Source: Planctomycetota bacterium
GTDB taxonomy: Bacteria; Planctomycetota; Phycisphaerae; Phycisphaerales; SM1A02
Direction of reading: 5' to 3'
NCBI GenBank assembly: GCA_003671065.1
Contig: QWPU01000046.1
Coordinates: 1-13,399 of the forward strand
DNA length: 13,399 nucleotides
The notes under the pieces are model-generated. The model made no database searches, had not been told where the DNA came from, and was given only the letters and a program-made list of their open reading frames with translations. The position numbers were made by a program, and so were the translations under genes. Below, piece after piece: positions 6,969 through 13,399 of this stretch (its first letter is position 1; each line of letters opens with the position of its first letter).

Positions 6969-7594
6969 AGCGAACCTCCTTGCGGCACCTTGCCGATGAT
7001 GTAGACGAGCGTGAACACAAAGATCCACACCACATCAACGAAGTGCCAATACCAGGTGGCGATGTCGACGCGCATGTGATCGCGCTTGGGATTAATGCAA
7101 CCGCACAGCGACAACAGCAGCATGCCGAAGAGCATGAGCAATCCAATCGCAACATGGAACGCGTGGAATCCGACGAGCGCGTAATAGGTTGTGCCAAACG
7201 CATTCGATTGCAGCGTGAGGCCCTTGCCTTCAATCAGCCCGCGCCACTCGATGCCTGTGCCAACAAGAAACTCGAGGCCGAGCAGAATCGTGACCACCAT
7301 CCACAGCCGAAACGCACCAACCGCGCCGCGCGCAAGGCTCTTCACTGCAAACACAACGGTCACGCTCGACGCAATCAAGCACGCGGAGTTGAACAGCACG
7401 GGCCCGAGTTCAAGGCAGTCAAGTGGTTGCGGTCCATCGGGACTCTTGCCGATGTAGTAGAGATATGTGACGAGAAACGCCGCGAAAAACGCGCTTTCCA
7501 TAAAGATGAGCGACGCCATACCGACCTTCGCGCGCGAAGGCATCGTTGTTGTTGCGCTCATCACGACACTCGCTTCATTACTCATAGTGCGCAT
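6965..7594 (-). CDS. coxC: cytochrome c oxidase subunit III
   Basis: A 209-residue oxidase subunit III with five predicted helices, the short bacterial form that lacks the first two helices of the mitochondrial protein. It holds no redox centre and stabilises subunit I. Signatures are 'FMESAFFAAF' with the conserved acidic E33, 'YYALVGFHAFHV' (138-149), and the C-terminal 'TWYWHFVDVVWIFVF' (180-194). I chose the ATG at 7594 because GGAGG (7601-7605) lies 6 nt upstream. It overlaps the end of coxA by 17 nt. A second in-frame ATG (7585) also overlaps coxA but is poorly spaced from the SD. It ends in a GTGA overlap with the following membrane-protein gene. Confidence 0.96.
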   Translation of the reverse strand: MRTMSNEASVVMSATTTMPSRAKVGMASLIFMESAFFAAFLVTYLYYIGKSPDGPQPLDCLELGPVLFNSACLIASSVTVVFAVKSLARGAVGAFRLWMVVTILLGLEFLVGTGIEWRGLIEGKGLTLQSNAFGTTYYALVGFHAFHVAIGLLMLFGMLLLSLCGCINPKRDHMRVDIATWYWHFVDVVWIFVFTLVYIIGKVPQGGSL

Positions 7595-9281
7595 CAGGAT
7601 CCTCCGGATTCTTCAGATCCCACAGCGGTCGCGCGCTGGTCACAGTTGGAACGCGATCGAAGTTCCACTCAGGCGGCGGACTTGTCGTCGCCCACTCAAG
7701 CGTCCATGCATCCCAAGGATCATTTCCTGCGATCTCGCCCTTGCGCAGACTTCGCACGACATTCCACAAGAAGACCAAGATGCCCGCCATTTGCACTGGC
7801 ACACCGATGGTGCTGATCATGTTCCACAGTTCGAAACCGCGATCAGCTTCATAGGTGTACACGCGGCGCGGCATGCCGAGCACGCCTGAAACATGCATCG
7901 GCATGAAGGTGAGCGTGAAGCCGATGAAGAGCAACCAGAAGGTCCACTTGCCGAGCTTGTCATCGAGCATGCGACCTGTGGCCTTCGGAAACCAGTAGAA
8001 AATGGCTCCAAAGATCCCGAACACCGTCCCACCGAAGAGGACATAGTGGAAGTGGCCGACAACGAAGTAACTGTCGCTGAGTTGCCAATCCATTGGCACG
8101 GTCGCAAGCATGATGCCTGTCAAACCACCGATCACAAACATCGCGATGAAACCAGTCACGAACAACATCGGTGTCGCGAAGCGCAAGCGTCCACCCCACA
8201 TCGTGCCGATCCAATTGAAGATCTTGATGCCGGTGGGAACCGAGATCAGGAATGTCGCCGCCGCGAAGAACGAGTCGAGCACAGGACCCATGCCGATGAC
8301 GAACATGTGATGTGCCCACACGCCGAGCGCGATGAAGCCGATGCCCACGGTGGCGGCCACCATGAGTGAGTAGCCGAAGATCGCTTTTCGGCTGAAAACA
8401 GGCAGGATTTCGCTCACGAAACCGAAGGCGGGCAAGATGAGGATGTAGACCTCAGGGTGACCAAAGAACCAGAACAAGTGTTGCCAGAGGACTGCTGACC
8501 CTTGCGTCTCAGGATCGAAGAAGTGCGCGCCGAGCGAGCGATCGAGCAACAACATCGCCTGCGCAGCGGTGAGCACTGGAATCGCAACGAGCACGAGACC
8601 TGCGACGACAAGCATCATCCACGCGATCATCGGCATGCGCATGAGCTTCATGCCTGGGCAACGCATGCACAGAATGGTGGCGATGAAGTTGATCGCAGTC
8701 GTCATGCTGCCGAAGCCGCTGACGAGAATGCCGAGAATCCAATAGTCAGTGCTGTTGCCGCGACTGAATGTGCGGCTGGTGAGCGGCGCGTACGCGAACC
8801 ATCCAACATCAGGTGCGCTCGGCGCGCCGTAGAGACCTTGCGAACCGATGTAACTGAAGTACAGCAGTATGCCGCCGAAGATGAAGAGCCAGAAGCCGAA
8901 CGCATTGAGGCGCGGAAACGCCATGTCGCGCGCGCCGACCATAAGTGGAATCAAATAGTTGCCAAAGCCCAGCAAAATAGGCATTCCGACGAGAAACACC
9001 ATCGTCGTGCCGTGCATGGTGAAGAGCTGATTGAATGTCTCGGGATCGATGATGCCCGCGTCGGCCTTCATGAGTTGCAAGCGCATGAACGCCGCTTCGA
9101 CTCCGCCGATGAGGAAGAATACGAGACCCGCGGCGATATACATGAGCCCGAGTTTTTTGTGATCGACCGAGAGCGTCCAGCGCGTGGCTTCTTCCCAAAA
9201 AGTAAGGCGTTCGGTTGAAGCGCCTCCAGAACTTTCAGGATCGGAGCGTGCAGGATCGGAGTGTGCAGGAGTGGTCGTCAT
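7578..9281 (-). CDS. coxA: cytochrome c oxidase subunit I (haem-copper oxidase, type A1)
   Basis: A 567-residue catalytic subunit that would reduce O2 at a haem a3-CuB site and pump protons. Low-spin haem ligands are H90 ('TMHGTTM') and H412; the high-spin ligand is H410 ('VVGHFHYV'). CuB ligands are H275 in 'GHPEVYILILP', with Y279 for the His-Tyr cross-link, and H324/H325. D-channel D119 ('VGARDMAFPRLN'), E277 in GHPEVY and K-channel K353 ('SVPTGIKIFNWIGTMWGG') are all present, which defines type A1. About twelve helices; the length is usual. The ATG is 10 nt after the coxB stop and has no good SD, so translation may depend on coupling to coxB. The N-terminal 20 residues (PAHSDPARSDPESSGG) come from a 15-bp direct repeat and are probably a disordered cytoplasmic tail. 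Confidence 0.98.
   Translation of the reverse strand: MTTTPAHSDPARSDPESSGGASTERLTFWEEATRWTLSVDHKKLGLMYIAAGLVFFLIGGVEAAFMRLQLMKADAGIIDPETFNQLFTMHGTTMVFLVGMPILLGFGNYLIPLMVGARDMAFPRLNAFGFWLFIFGGILLYFSYIGSQGLYGAPSAPDVGWFAYAPLTSRTFSRGNSTDYWILGILVSGFGSMTTAINFIATILCMRCPGMKLMRMPMIAWMMLVVAGLVLVAIPVLTAAQAMLLLDRSLGAHFFDPETQGSAVLWQHLFWFFGHPEVYILILPAFGFVSEILPVFSRKAIFGYSLMVAATVGIGFIALGVWAHHMFVIGMGPVLDSFFAAATFLISVPTGIKIFNWIGTMWGGRLRFATPMLFVTGFIAMFVIGGLTGIMLATVPMDWQLSDSYFVVGHFHYVLFGGTVFGIFGAIFYWFPKATGRMLDDKLGKWTFWLLFIGFTLTFMPMHVSGVLGMPRRVYTYEADRGFELWNMISTIGVPVQMAGILVFLWNVVRSLRKGEIAGNDPWDAWTLEWATTSPPPEWNFDRVPTVTSARPLWDLKNPEDPDAHYE
9236..9274 (-). repeat. 15-bp direct repeat in the 5' end of coxA
   Basis: On the plus strand, CAGGATCGGAGCGTG is followed at once by CAGGATCGGAGTGTG (14 of 15 identical), then a partial third copy CAGGAGTGG. 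It encodes the repeated S-D-P-[AE] in the N-terminal tail of subunit I. In-frame slippage is the likely origin. Confidence 0.85.
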
Positions 9282-9291
9282 CGCGAGGAGT

Positions 9292-10407
9292 TCACTTGAG
9301 CGTCATGAGATAGTCGGTCACTGCGTCGAGTTCGTCATCAGCGAGTTTGAGACTTGGCATGTTGCAGCCCGCTTTCATCGTGTCGGGGTCAGCAATCCAC
9401 TGGCGCAGATTGGCGCGTGTGAGATCGATGAAGCCTGAACCGATCGTGTCGCGACTCGCAAGATGCGTGAGATTGGGACCGAACATGCCATCACTCGTGC
9501 CTGCGATGGTGTGGCAGTTCATGCAGGCGTATTGCGTGAAGACCGCGCGGCCCTTCGCAACAGTTGCGTCTTCAACAGCGGGCTTGCTCTGCGCGGCGCG
9601 CCACGCATCAAACTGTGCGGAATCCTCGGCGTACACGCGCAACAACATGTGCGCGTGTTGTGTGCCGCAATACTCCGCGCATTGACCGAGATAGAGCCCA
9701 GGCGTTTCCGCCGTAAACCACATTGCGTTCGAATGCCCTGGAATCAAGTCCATTTTGCCCGCAAGCCGCGGCACCCAGAAACTGTGAATGACATCCGCGC
9801 TTTCAAGGCGCAGCCACACAGGGCGACCAATCGGGACATGGAGTTCATTCGCGGTAATGATCGTGCGCGTGATGCCATCGCGCGCGTCGGCTTCGTAGCG
9901 ATACTCCCACCACCATTGATGCCCAATGACAGTCACTTCGAGCGCGCCATCAGGTGGATTCGTGAGATCAATGTTGCGAATCGTGCGGATCGTCACCATC
10001 CCCAGCACAAACACGATGATCACGGGAATCACGGTCCACGCGACTTCGATGGGCACGCTGCCGTAAATCTGCACGGGTTCGCGTGACGAACCAGCTGGAT
10101 CGCGTTTGGCCGCGCGCGCCGCCTTCACGCCGCGCACAATCGCGACTACGAGAAAGCCTTGCACCACCACGAAAATCGCGGCGCAGATAGCGAATACGAG
10201 GTAACTGAGATCGCGAATCTCGCGCGTGGTTGCTGAGTTTGGCGAGAAGATTCCCGTGACGCCCGCGCCTTCAGTTGGCGGAATGCTGCTGTCACAGACT
10301 TCAAGTGGTGCGCTCTGTAGTGCGGCGAATGAATCGGTATTCGTTGCCGCGAACGCAATCGCGGCGAGTACCAACCCAAGAAGTTGCAGTTTGGGTTTCA
10401 CTCGCAC
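9292..10407 (-). CDS. coxB: cytochrome c oxidase subunit II with fused cytochrome c (caa3 type)
   Basis: A 371-residue subunit that would take electrons through its c haem to CuA and on to subunit I. There is an N-terminal signal-like helix (about 7-30), then two membrane helices (about 67-94 and 118-141) and the cupredoxin domain. CuA ligands are all present: H208, C243, E245, C247, H251 and M254 in 'GQCAEYCGTQHAHM', with the aromatic electron-entry patch 'GHQWWWEYRYE' (162-172). The C-terminal cytochrome c has C295-M-N-C298-H299 and likely ligand M350 ('GCNMPSLKL'), making this a caa3-type subunit II. The start is GTG (10405-10407) with GAGGA (10414-10418) 6 nt upstream; a second GTG two codons on is worse placed. 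It is the first gene of the respiratory operon, 81 nt downstream of the methyltransferase stop. Confidence 0.97.
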   Translation of the reverse strand: MRVKPKLQLLGLVLAAIAFAATNTDSFAALQSAPLEVCDSSIPPTEGAGVTGIFSPNSATTREIRDLSYLVFAICAAIFVVVQGFLVVAIVRGVKAARAAKRDPAGSSREPVQIYGSVPIEVAWTVIPVIIVFVLGMVTIRTIRNIDLTNPPDGALEVTVIGHQWWWEYRYEADARDGITRTIITANELHVPIGRPVWLRLESADVIHSFWVPRLAGKMDLIPGHSNAMWFTAETPGLYLGQCAEYCGTQHAHMLLRVYAEDSAQFDAWRAAQSKPAVEDATVAKGRAVFTQYACMNCHTIAGTSDGMFGPNLTHLASRDTIGSGFIDLTRANLRQWIADPDTMKAGCNMPSLKLADDELDAVTDYLMTLK

Positions 10408-10488
10408 GAACGATCCTCGAGAACAACTGCGCTCTCACGCACAATGCGTGGCAAGCGAGGGGCGCAGTGTACAGAGGGAACGCGTCGC
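10408..10488 (-). promoter_or_regulatory. leader region of the respiratory operon, with a small hairpin
   Basis: This 81-nt gap between the methyltransferase stop and coxB is the only sizeable break before the nine-gene operon, so a promoter is expected here or further upstream. It contains CACGCA-CAA-TGCGTG (10436-10450), a perfect 6-bp stem with a 3-nt loop and no T-run, and a weak -10-like TACACT on the minus strand (10466-10471) with no convincing -35. Read-through from the methyltransferase is equally possible. Confidence 0.3.
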
Positions 10489-11214
10489 TTACGGCTTCTG
10501 CACTTCAAACATGAGCACGCAGCGAATCGGTTGAAACAGGGTCGTCGAGTTCACTAATCGTTCGAAGAGGAACCCACAGAAATAGGTGAGCGCGTTGAAG
10601 CGAAGGTACTCGGGGCGACCTTCGATGACACTGGTCTGCACCACTCGCAATCCGCTGCGCGCGGCGTACTTCCGCACATCAGCAGGTGAATTGCACGCGT
10701 AACAGGTCGGAAACGTGTCGTGCTCCTCACGCCCGCGTCGCTTGTTGACCGCCTTGTGAAACCATGTCGGCGTGCAGCGCGCAATAAGTGGGACATAGTG
10801 CCATTTATTCGGGGTCTTCGCGAAGAAACGACCACCTGGCTTGAGCACGCGCGCGATCTCGTGAAACACCGTGTCTGGGTGTTCGATGTGCTCCATGACA
10901 TTGTCCGCAAAGACAATATCGAAGGTCGCATCGGGATACGGAATGATGCCCGCAGGGAGTTCAAGCACTTTCGCTTCGTCGAGATAGGGATTCTCAAAGA
11001 CGGCTTTGTCGGGATCGATGCCCGCGACAAATTTGGCGATGCCTTTGAAGTTCATGTGCGGCACATGCCCGCGACCAGCGCCGTAATCGAGCACTGTCTT
11101 TGTGCTGTCGATTGCTGGAAGAAGGAGCTCGCGAAAGAATCGATTGTCCCAGTTGGGTTCGTAGGCTGAGTACCAACGCTTGTCGAGATTGAGAACAGTT
11201 GCACTCTTGGCCAT
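10489..11214 (-). CDS. class I SAM-dependent methyltransferase (Methyltransf_11-like)
   Basis: A 241-residue cytosolic methyltransferase of unknown substrate. Motif I for SAM binding is VLDYGAGRGHVP (41-52), the acidic residue after strand 2 is in 'GIDPD' (65-69), 'FDIVFADNVMEHIEHP' (98-113) is the usual post-II/motif III region, and 'VLKPGGRFFAKTPNKWHY' (123-140) covers strand 5. A basic segment (KAVNKRRGREEHDTF, 154-168) may touch a lipid or acidic acceptor. This arrangement is common in methyltransferases acting on quinones, lipids or glycans; the sequence does not decide which. I chose the ATG at 11214, where the domain's N-terminus begins (MAKSATVLNLDKRW). An upstream ATG (11256) is in frame; neither has a clear SD. 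The neighbouring respiratory operon makes a quinone-related role tempting but unsupported. Confidence 0.85.
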   Translation of the reverse strand: MAKSATVLNLDKRWYSAYEPNWDNRFFRELLLPAIDSTKTVLDYGAGRGHVPHMNFKGIAKFVAGIDPDKAVFENPYLDEAKVLELPAGIIPYPDATFDIVFADNVMEHIEHPDTVFHEIARVLKPGGRFFAKTPNKWHYVPLIARCTPTWFHKAVNKRRGREEHDTFPTCYACNSPADVRKYAARSGLRVVQTSVIEGRPEYLRFNALTYFCGFLFERLVNSTTLFQPIRCVLMFEVQKP

Positions 11215-11314
11215 AGTGAGATTCCGAGTCGTCAAGTACCGGTCGCTCAGGCGCATCGATGCAAGTTTTCTTGTTGAGCGATGCGATTGCCCGCGAACTG
11301 CGCGTCAGCACTTC

Positions 11315-12136
11315 TCACAGGTCACACGCACCCCAGTAAGCGAGCACGATCGAGAGGTCCCCTGCGCCGACGACTCCATCACCGTCGATGTCAGCCACGG
11401 TGCCGAGTTGACCCCAATGCGCGAGGACAAGCGAGAGATCGCCCGCGTCGACCGCGGCGTCCTGATTGATGTCGCCCATACACAATGAGCCCACGCACGG
11501 AGGATTGACCGCGCCTGCGGTTTCGGCAGTTGCATCTGCGGAGTATGCAAACGAACCGATGCGCCAAGCATCTGTGTCGAGACAACGCCTTGTTTGAAAG
11601 ATGAAAAAGCCACCATTAGGTCCAACTTGCGCAGATGCGTATGTCCATTCGCTATGCACGCCTGGCGCGCCCCACATGATTGAGACGCCGTCGATGAGCT
11701 CGCTCCACGGCTCGATGTCGAGCACGCCATCGTTGTCGAGATCGAGGTCGTCGCCTGCGTGCGCTTTGCACTGGCGCACGAGTAACACCGTGAGGTTGTC
11801 AGCATCGTCAAGCCCCGTGATCGCATCAAGATCGGCTTTCATTGGCAACGCAGGTGAAGCATGAATGAGAAACGAGCGATCAGCAGGAATCATCTGTCCA
11901 TCAAGCGAAATCACCGCCTCAAGCACTCCACTATTTCCAAGCGCGGGACCGATCGCGGAGTCATCATCGCCAATGACAACAATTGAAAACCCATCGAGCG
12001 AGAAGCCCGCGACACCGATGAGTTCGATGTATTCCGCGTTCGTCAGAGGAGGCAGCGAATCAACGCGAATCTCCGCGAGCTTCGGCGGCGGGACAAGCAT
12101 GGTGATCCCAATGATGAGGAGCGCGGCGTGGAGCAT
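11315..12136 (-). CDS. exported lamin-tail-like protein with two C-terminal dockerin-type repeats
   Basis: A 273-residue secreted protein. The N-terminus (MLHAALLIIGITMLVPPP) is a short signal-like helix. Residues about 22-185 resemble a lamin-tail domain, a beta-sandwich common in bacterial exported proteins: 'NAEYIELIGVAGFSLDGF' (33-50), 'ADRSFLIHA' (85-93), and an acidic calcium-loop-like DLDLDNDGVLDIEPW (130-144). The C-terminus has two dockerin-like calcium loops, each followed by a helix ending in W-G: D222-I-N224-Q-D226 to D233 with 'SLVLAHWG', and D249-I-D251-G-D253 to D260 with 'SIVLAYWG', ending at CDL. Such C-terminal pairs are very frequent in exported planctomycete proteins, where they may act as a sorting or attachment tail; no cohesin partner is visible here. 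C185 and the cysteine pair 214/219 could form disulfides. Function otherwise unknown. Confidence 0.85.
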   Translation of the reverse strand: MLHAALLIIGITMLVPPPKLAEIRVDSLPPLTNAEYIELIGVAGFSLDGFSIVVIGDDDSAIGPALGNSGVLEAVISLDGQMIPADRSFLIHASPALPMKADLDAITGLDDADNLTVLLVRQCKAHAGDDLDLDNDGVLDIEPWSELIDGVSIMWGAPGVHSEWTYASAQVGPNGGFFIFQTRRCLDTDAWRIGSFAYSADATAETAGAVNPPCVGSLCMGDINQDAAVDAGDLSLVLAHWGQLGTVADIDGDGVVGAGDLSIVLAYWGACDL

Positions 12137-12270
12137 GAGGTCACGCTAACACAGTGCGGCTGAAGTCTGCGCAATAATTTAAAAATATGAGTGCCAACGC
12201 TTGTAGGGGCAATTTGGGACAGGCACTTGCGGTTGCCGTGGAGTGTGGACTCTGCCGGAGCCCCCTTGTT

Positions 12271-12292
12271 CTGATCCCGTTCGGGGGATGAG
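12271..12292. repeat. stem-loop with TTCG loop
   Basis: CTGATCCC pairs with GGGATGAG across a G-TTCG-G apex with one G-G mismatch, leaving seven pairs. CCCCC (12261-12265) just upstream could alternatively pair with the GGGGG at 12283-12287. There is no T-run, so it is probably not a terminator; it may be part of an untranslated leader or an unrecognised RNA. Confidence 0.35.
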
Positions 12293-12430
12293 GGTCGCAT
12301 TTGGCGTCGGTGCGAGCCAAACTTTCTCGATTATGGGTGAGAACTTGGGGCATCTTGCATAAGTAGTGCGAATGGAGTTGCCACGGTGCAGGGCGGCTGT
12401 ACGCTCAGACTGCTGATTCGTTTTGTTTGT

Positions 12431-12470
12431 GTTCGCTCGTCCTCGCTCGCGTTTGCTCGTCCTTGCAAAC
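12431..12470 (+). repeat. imperfect 20-bp tandem repeat upstream of the metallopeptidase gene
   Basis: GTTCGCTCGTCC (12431-12442) recurs as GTTTGCTCGTCC (12451-12462), 11 of 12 identical, with a 20-nt period and looser similarity in the rest of the unit. It lies 41 nt before the start codon, where a promoter or activator site would be expected. Confidence 0.45.
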
Positions 12471-12510
12471 TTGGGCTTTCGTTCACCTGCGTTATGCGGG
12501 ATTCAATCTT

Positions 12511-13399
12511 ATGCTGAAGATGCTGCTTTCTACCGCTCGTACTCTTTCGTCTGCACTCGTCGCTACGGCTTCAGTGGTTGTGCTTGGGATTGGCGCGCCG
12601 ACTTTTGCGCAAGGGTTTGAGGTTGTGCGTCCGTTCGATCGCGACTTTGTTGCCGAAGCCGTCGCTGCGGACTCGCAGGCGATTGCTGTTGATGACGATG
12701 CGTTGCGTGTATTGCGAGTGGGAAAGACCTATCGCATCGAGGCGTTTCCGCTTTCGATGTTTGATTCCGTCGATTTGATTGTTGAACGCATCACGGTTCC
12801 CACCAATGGTGTTGCGCCGATCGTTGTCGATGCGCAAGGTGTTGAGCAGCCCATCGTGCAGGGTGAGATCTGCATCCTTTCAGGCTCGCGTGCGGAAGAT
12901 CCAAACTCGTCTGTGTTCCTCGCGATTTCTGAAGCGGGCTTTTATGGATGGATTGATTCCTCCGAGAGTCGCTACTACATCTCGAGCGGTCCGTATCTTG
13001 CGGGACTTGTGCCCGTGGTCTGGGATGCGTTTGGTCCTGCGAATGATCGCATTCAAGCCACGCCGCTTGAGTGCATTGTTGAAATGATTCCTGGTCTCGA
13101 TACGCAGACGCCAGCTGGCACGGAAGCGTCGAACTTGCTCGCGAATTGCCGCACGATCGAACTTGCGATTGACACCGATCAAGAGTTCCTCGCATTGTTC
13201 GCGGGAAACACGACGGCTGCGTACGGCTATGTGCAAACATTGGTCGCGGGAACGAACGAGATTTATCGCCGTGACGTGCTCACGCAGTTCATCATCTCGT
13301 ACACGAGACTCTGGTCGACGACTGATCCGTGGAACGCAGGGAATACCTCAGTGCAGTTGACGCAATTCCGCGATCACTGGACGTTCAACATGAACGCAG
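12511..13399 (+). CDS. exported M12 (reprolysin-like) metallopeptidase, 3' end outside window
   Basis: The frame is open from the ATG at 12511 to the window edge: 296 complete codons and no stop, so the gene is cut by the window and not broken. The N-terminus has a signal peptide (hydrophobic core about 13-29, likely cleavage after 'APTFA', residue 33). Residues about 35-205 look like a propeptide or beta-rich pro-domain. From about 211, 'ANCRTIELAIDTDQEFLALF' and 'GYVQTLVAGTNEIYRRDV' match the opening strand and helix of reprolysin-like (M12B) catalytic domains, where an Iy-xRD segment follows the first helix. The zinc motif HExxH would lie beyond the window, so peptidase activity is inferred. 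No strong SD precedes 12511; an in-frame ATG at 12520 is an alternative start. It is transcribed divergently from the lamin-tail gene. Confidence 0.78.
   Translation, partial: MLKMLLSTARTLSSALVATASVVVLGIGAPTFAQGFEVVRPFDRDFVAEAVAADSQAIAVDDDALRVLRVGKTYRIEAFPLSMFDSVDLIVERITVPTNGVAPIVVDAQGVEQPIVQGEICILSGSRAEDPNSSVFLAISEAGFYGWIDSSESRYYISSGPYLAGLVPVVWDAFGPANDRIQATPLECIVEMIPGLDTQTPAGTEASNLLANCRTIELAIDTDQEFLALFAGNTTAAYGYVQTLVAGTNEIYRRDVLTQFIISYTRLWSTTDPWNAGNTSVQLTQFRDHWTFNMNA

Larger units (their letters stand above)
12137..12510. other. 374-bp divergent intergenic region
   Basis: This lies between the start of the minus-strand lamin-tail gene and the start of the plus-strand metallopeptidase gene, so it must hold two divergent promoters. 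Near the minus-strand start is the most AT-rich patch I noticed (about 12172-12189), a plausible UP-element or promoter region. Further along are the word GGGACAGGCACTT (12216-12228), a hairpin (12271-12292) and an imperfect 20-bp direct repeat (12431-12470). The small reading frames here look spurious. I see no tRNA with a pairing T-arm, and no transposase remnant. Confidence 0.6.

Noticed and set aside
6969..7028. ATG start at 7028 for the unknown membrane protein
   Set aside because: It lies inside coxC and gives a His/Arg-rich leader. The GTG at 6968 has AAGGAGGT at ideal distance and a GTGA overlap.
6908..7816. 302-codon open frame on the plus strand opposite coxC and the end of coxA
   Set aside because: It spans two real genes in antisense and has a His/Arg-rich, domain-free translation. 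No separate SD was found.
8502..9218. 238-codon open frame on the plus strand opposite coxA
   Set aside because: It is exactly antisense to well-conserved subunit I sequence, and its product is rich in His, Arg and Glu with no hydrophobic core or domain. The codon bias of the real gene explains it.
11253..11262. Palindrome GCATCGATGC upstream of the methyltransferase
   Set aside because: A 10-bp palindrome is not rare in DNA rich in GATC/CGAT words, and it has no clear placement relative to a promoter.
12141..12353. 70-codon minus-strand frame containing 'NGIRTRGLRQ', and a possible tRNA on the opposite strand
   Set aside because: Such peptides often arise as antisense translations of tRNA T-arms, so I tested the plus strand. 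The candidate arm around GTTCTGATC (12268-12276) forms only two of five stem pairs, so I call neither a tRNA nor a protein.

Overview
The window looks like chromosomal DNA of an aerobic planctomycete, probably of the class Phycisphaerae. The main clues are a secreted lamin-tail-like protein that ends in two dockerin-type repeats followed by an 'hWG' signature, an exported M12-like metallopeptidase, and a combined bc-complex/caa3-oxidase operon. The taxonomic call is inference; no rRNA or phylogenetic marker gene is present. I see no insertion sequence, phage gene, CRISPR array or credible tRNA.

Layout. Positions 68-430 (minus) hold a small gene resembling the C-terminal catalase-related domain, with a perfect inverted repeat just upstream of it. 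Positions 558-10407 (minus) hold a tightly packed nine-gene respiratory operon. In transcription order it is coxB (CuA subunit with a fused cytochrome c), coxA, coxC, a multi-pass membrane protein of unknown function, a diheme cytochrome c, a Rieske protein, cytochrome b with a C-terminal cytochrome c, a CtaG-like/polyferredoxin fusion, and a small exported membrane-anchored protein. Every junction is an overlap of 4-17 nt, a direct abutment, or a 10-nt gap, so translational coupling is likely. Upstream are a SAM-dependent methyltransferase (10489-11214, minus) and the lamin-tail/dockerin protein (11315-12136, minus). A 374-bp divergent intergenic region follows, and then an exported metallopeptidase on the plus strand that runs off the window (12511-13399).

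How the genes work together. The diheme cytochrome c, Rieske and cytochrome b/c proteins would make a quinol:cytochrome c oxidoreductase. CoxABC and perhaps the unknown membrane protein would make a caa3-type, proton-pumping A1 oxidase. Four covalent c-heme sites lie on membrane-attached subunits and no free cytochrome c gene is present, so electrons may pass inside a bc-caa3 supercomplex. The order coxC - diheme c - Rieske - cytochrome b matches the actinobacterial ctaE-qcrCAB order. The last two genes look like an oxidase-assembly module: a CtaG domain (CuB maturation) fused to a CcoG/NapH-like iron-sulfur domain (CcoG being a known cupric reductase), followed by a FixH/YtkA-like protein.

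The points most worth a second look are the CtaG/iron-sulfur fusion, the replacement of the cytochrome b PEWY motif by PDGL, an in-frame 9-bp minisatellite in the diheme cytochrome, the unknown operon-embedded membrane subunit, and the stand-alone catalase-related protein.
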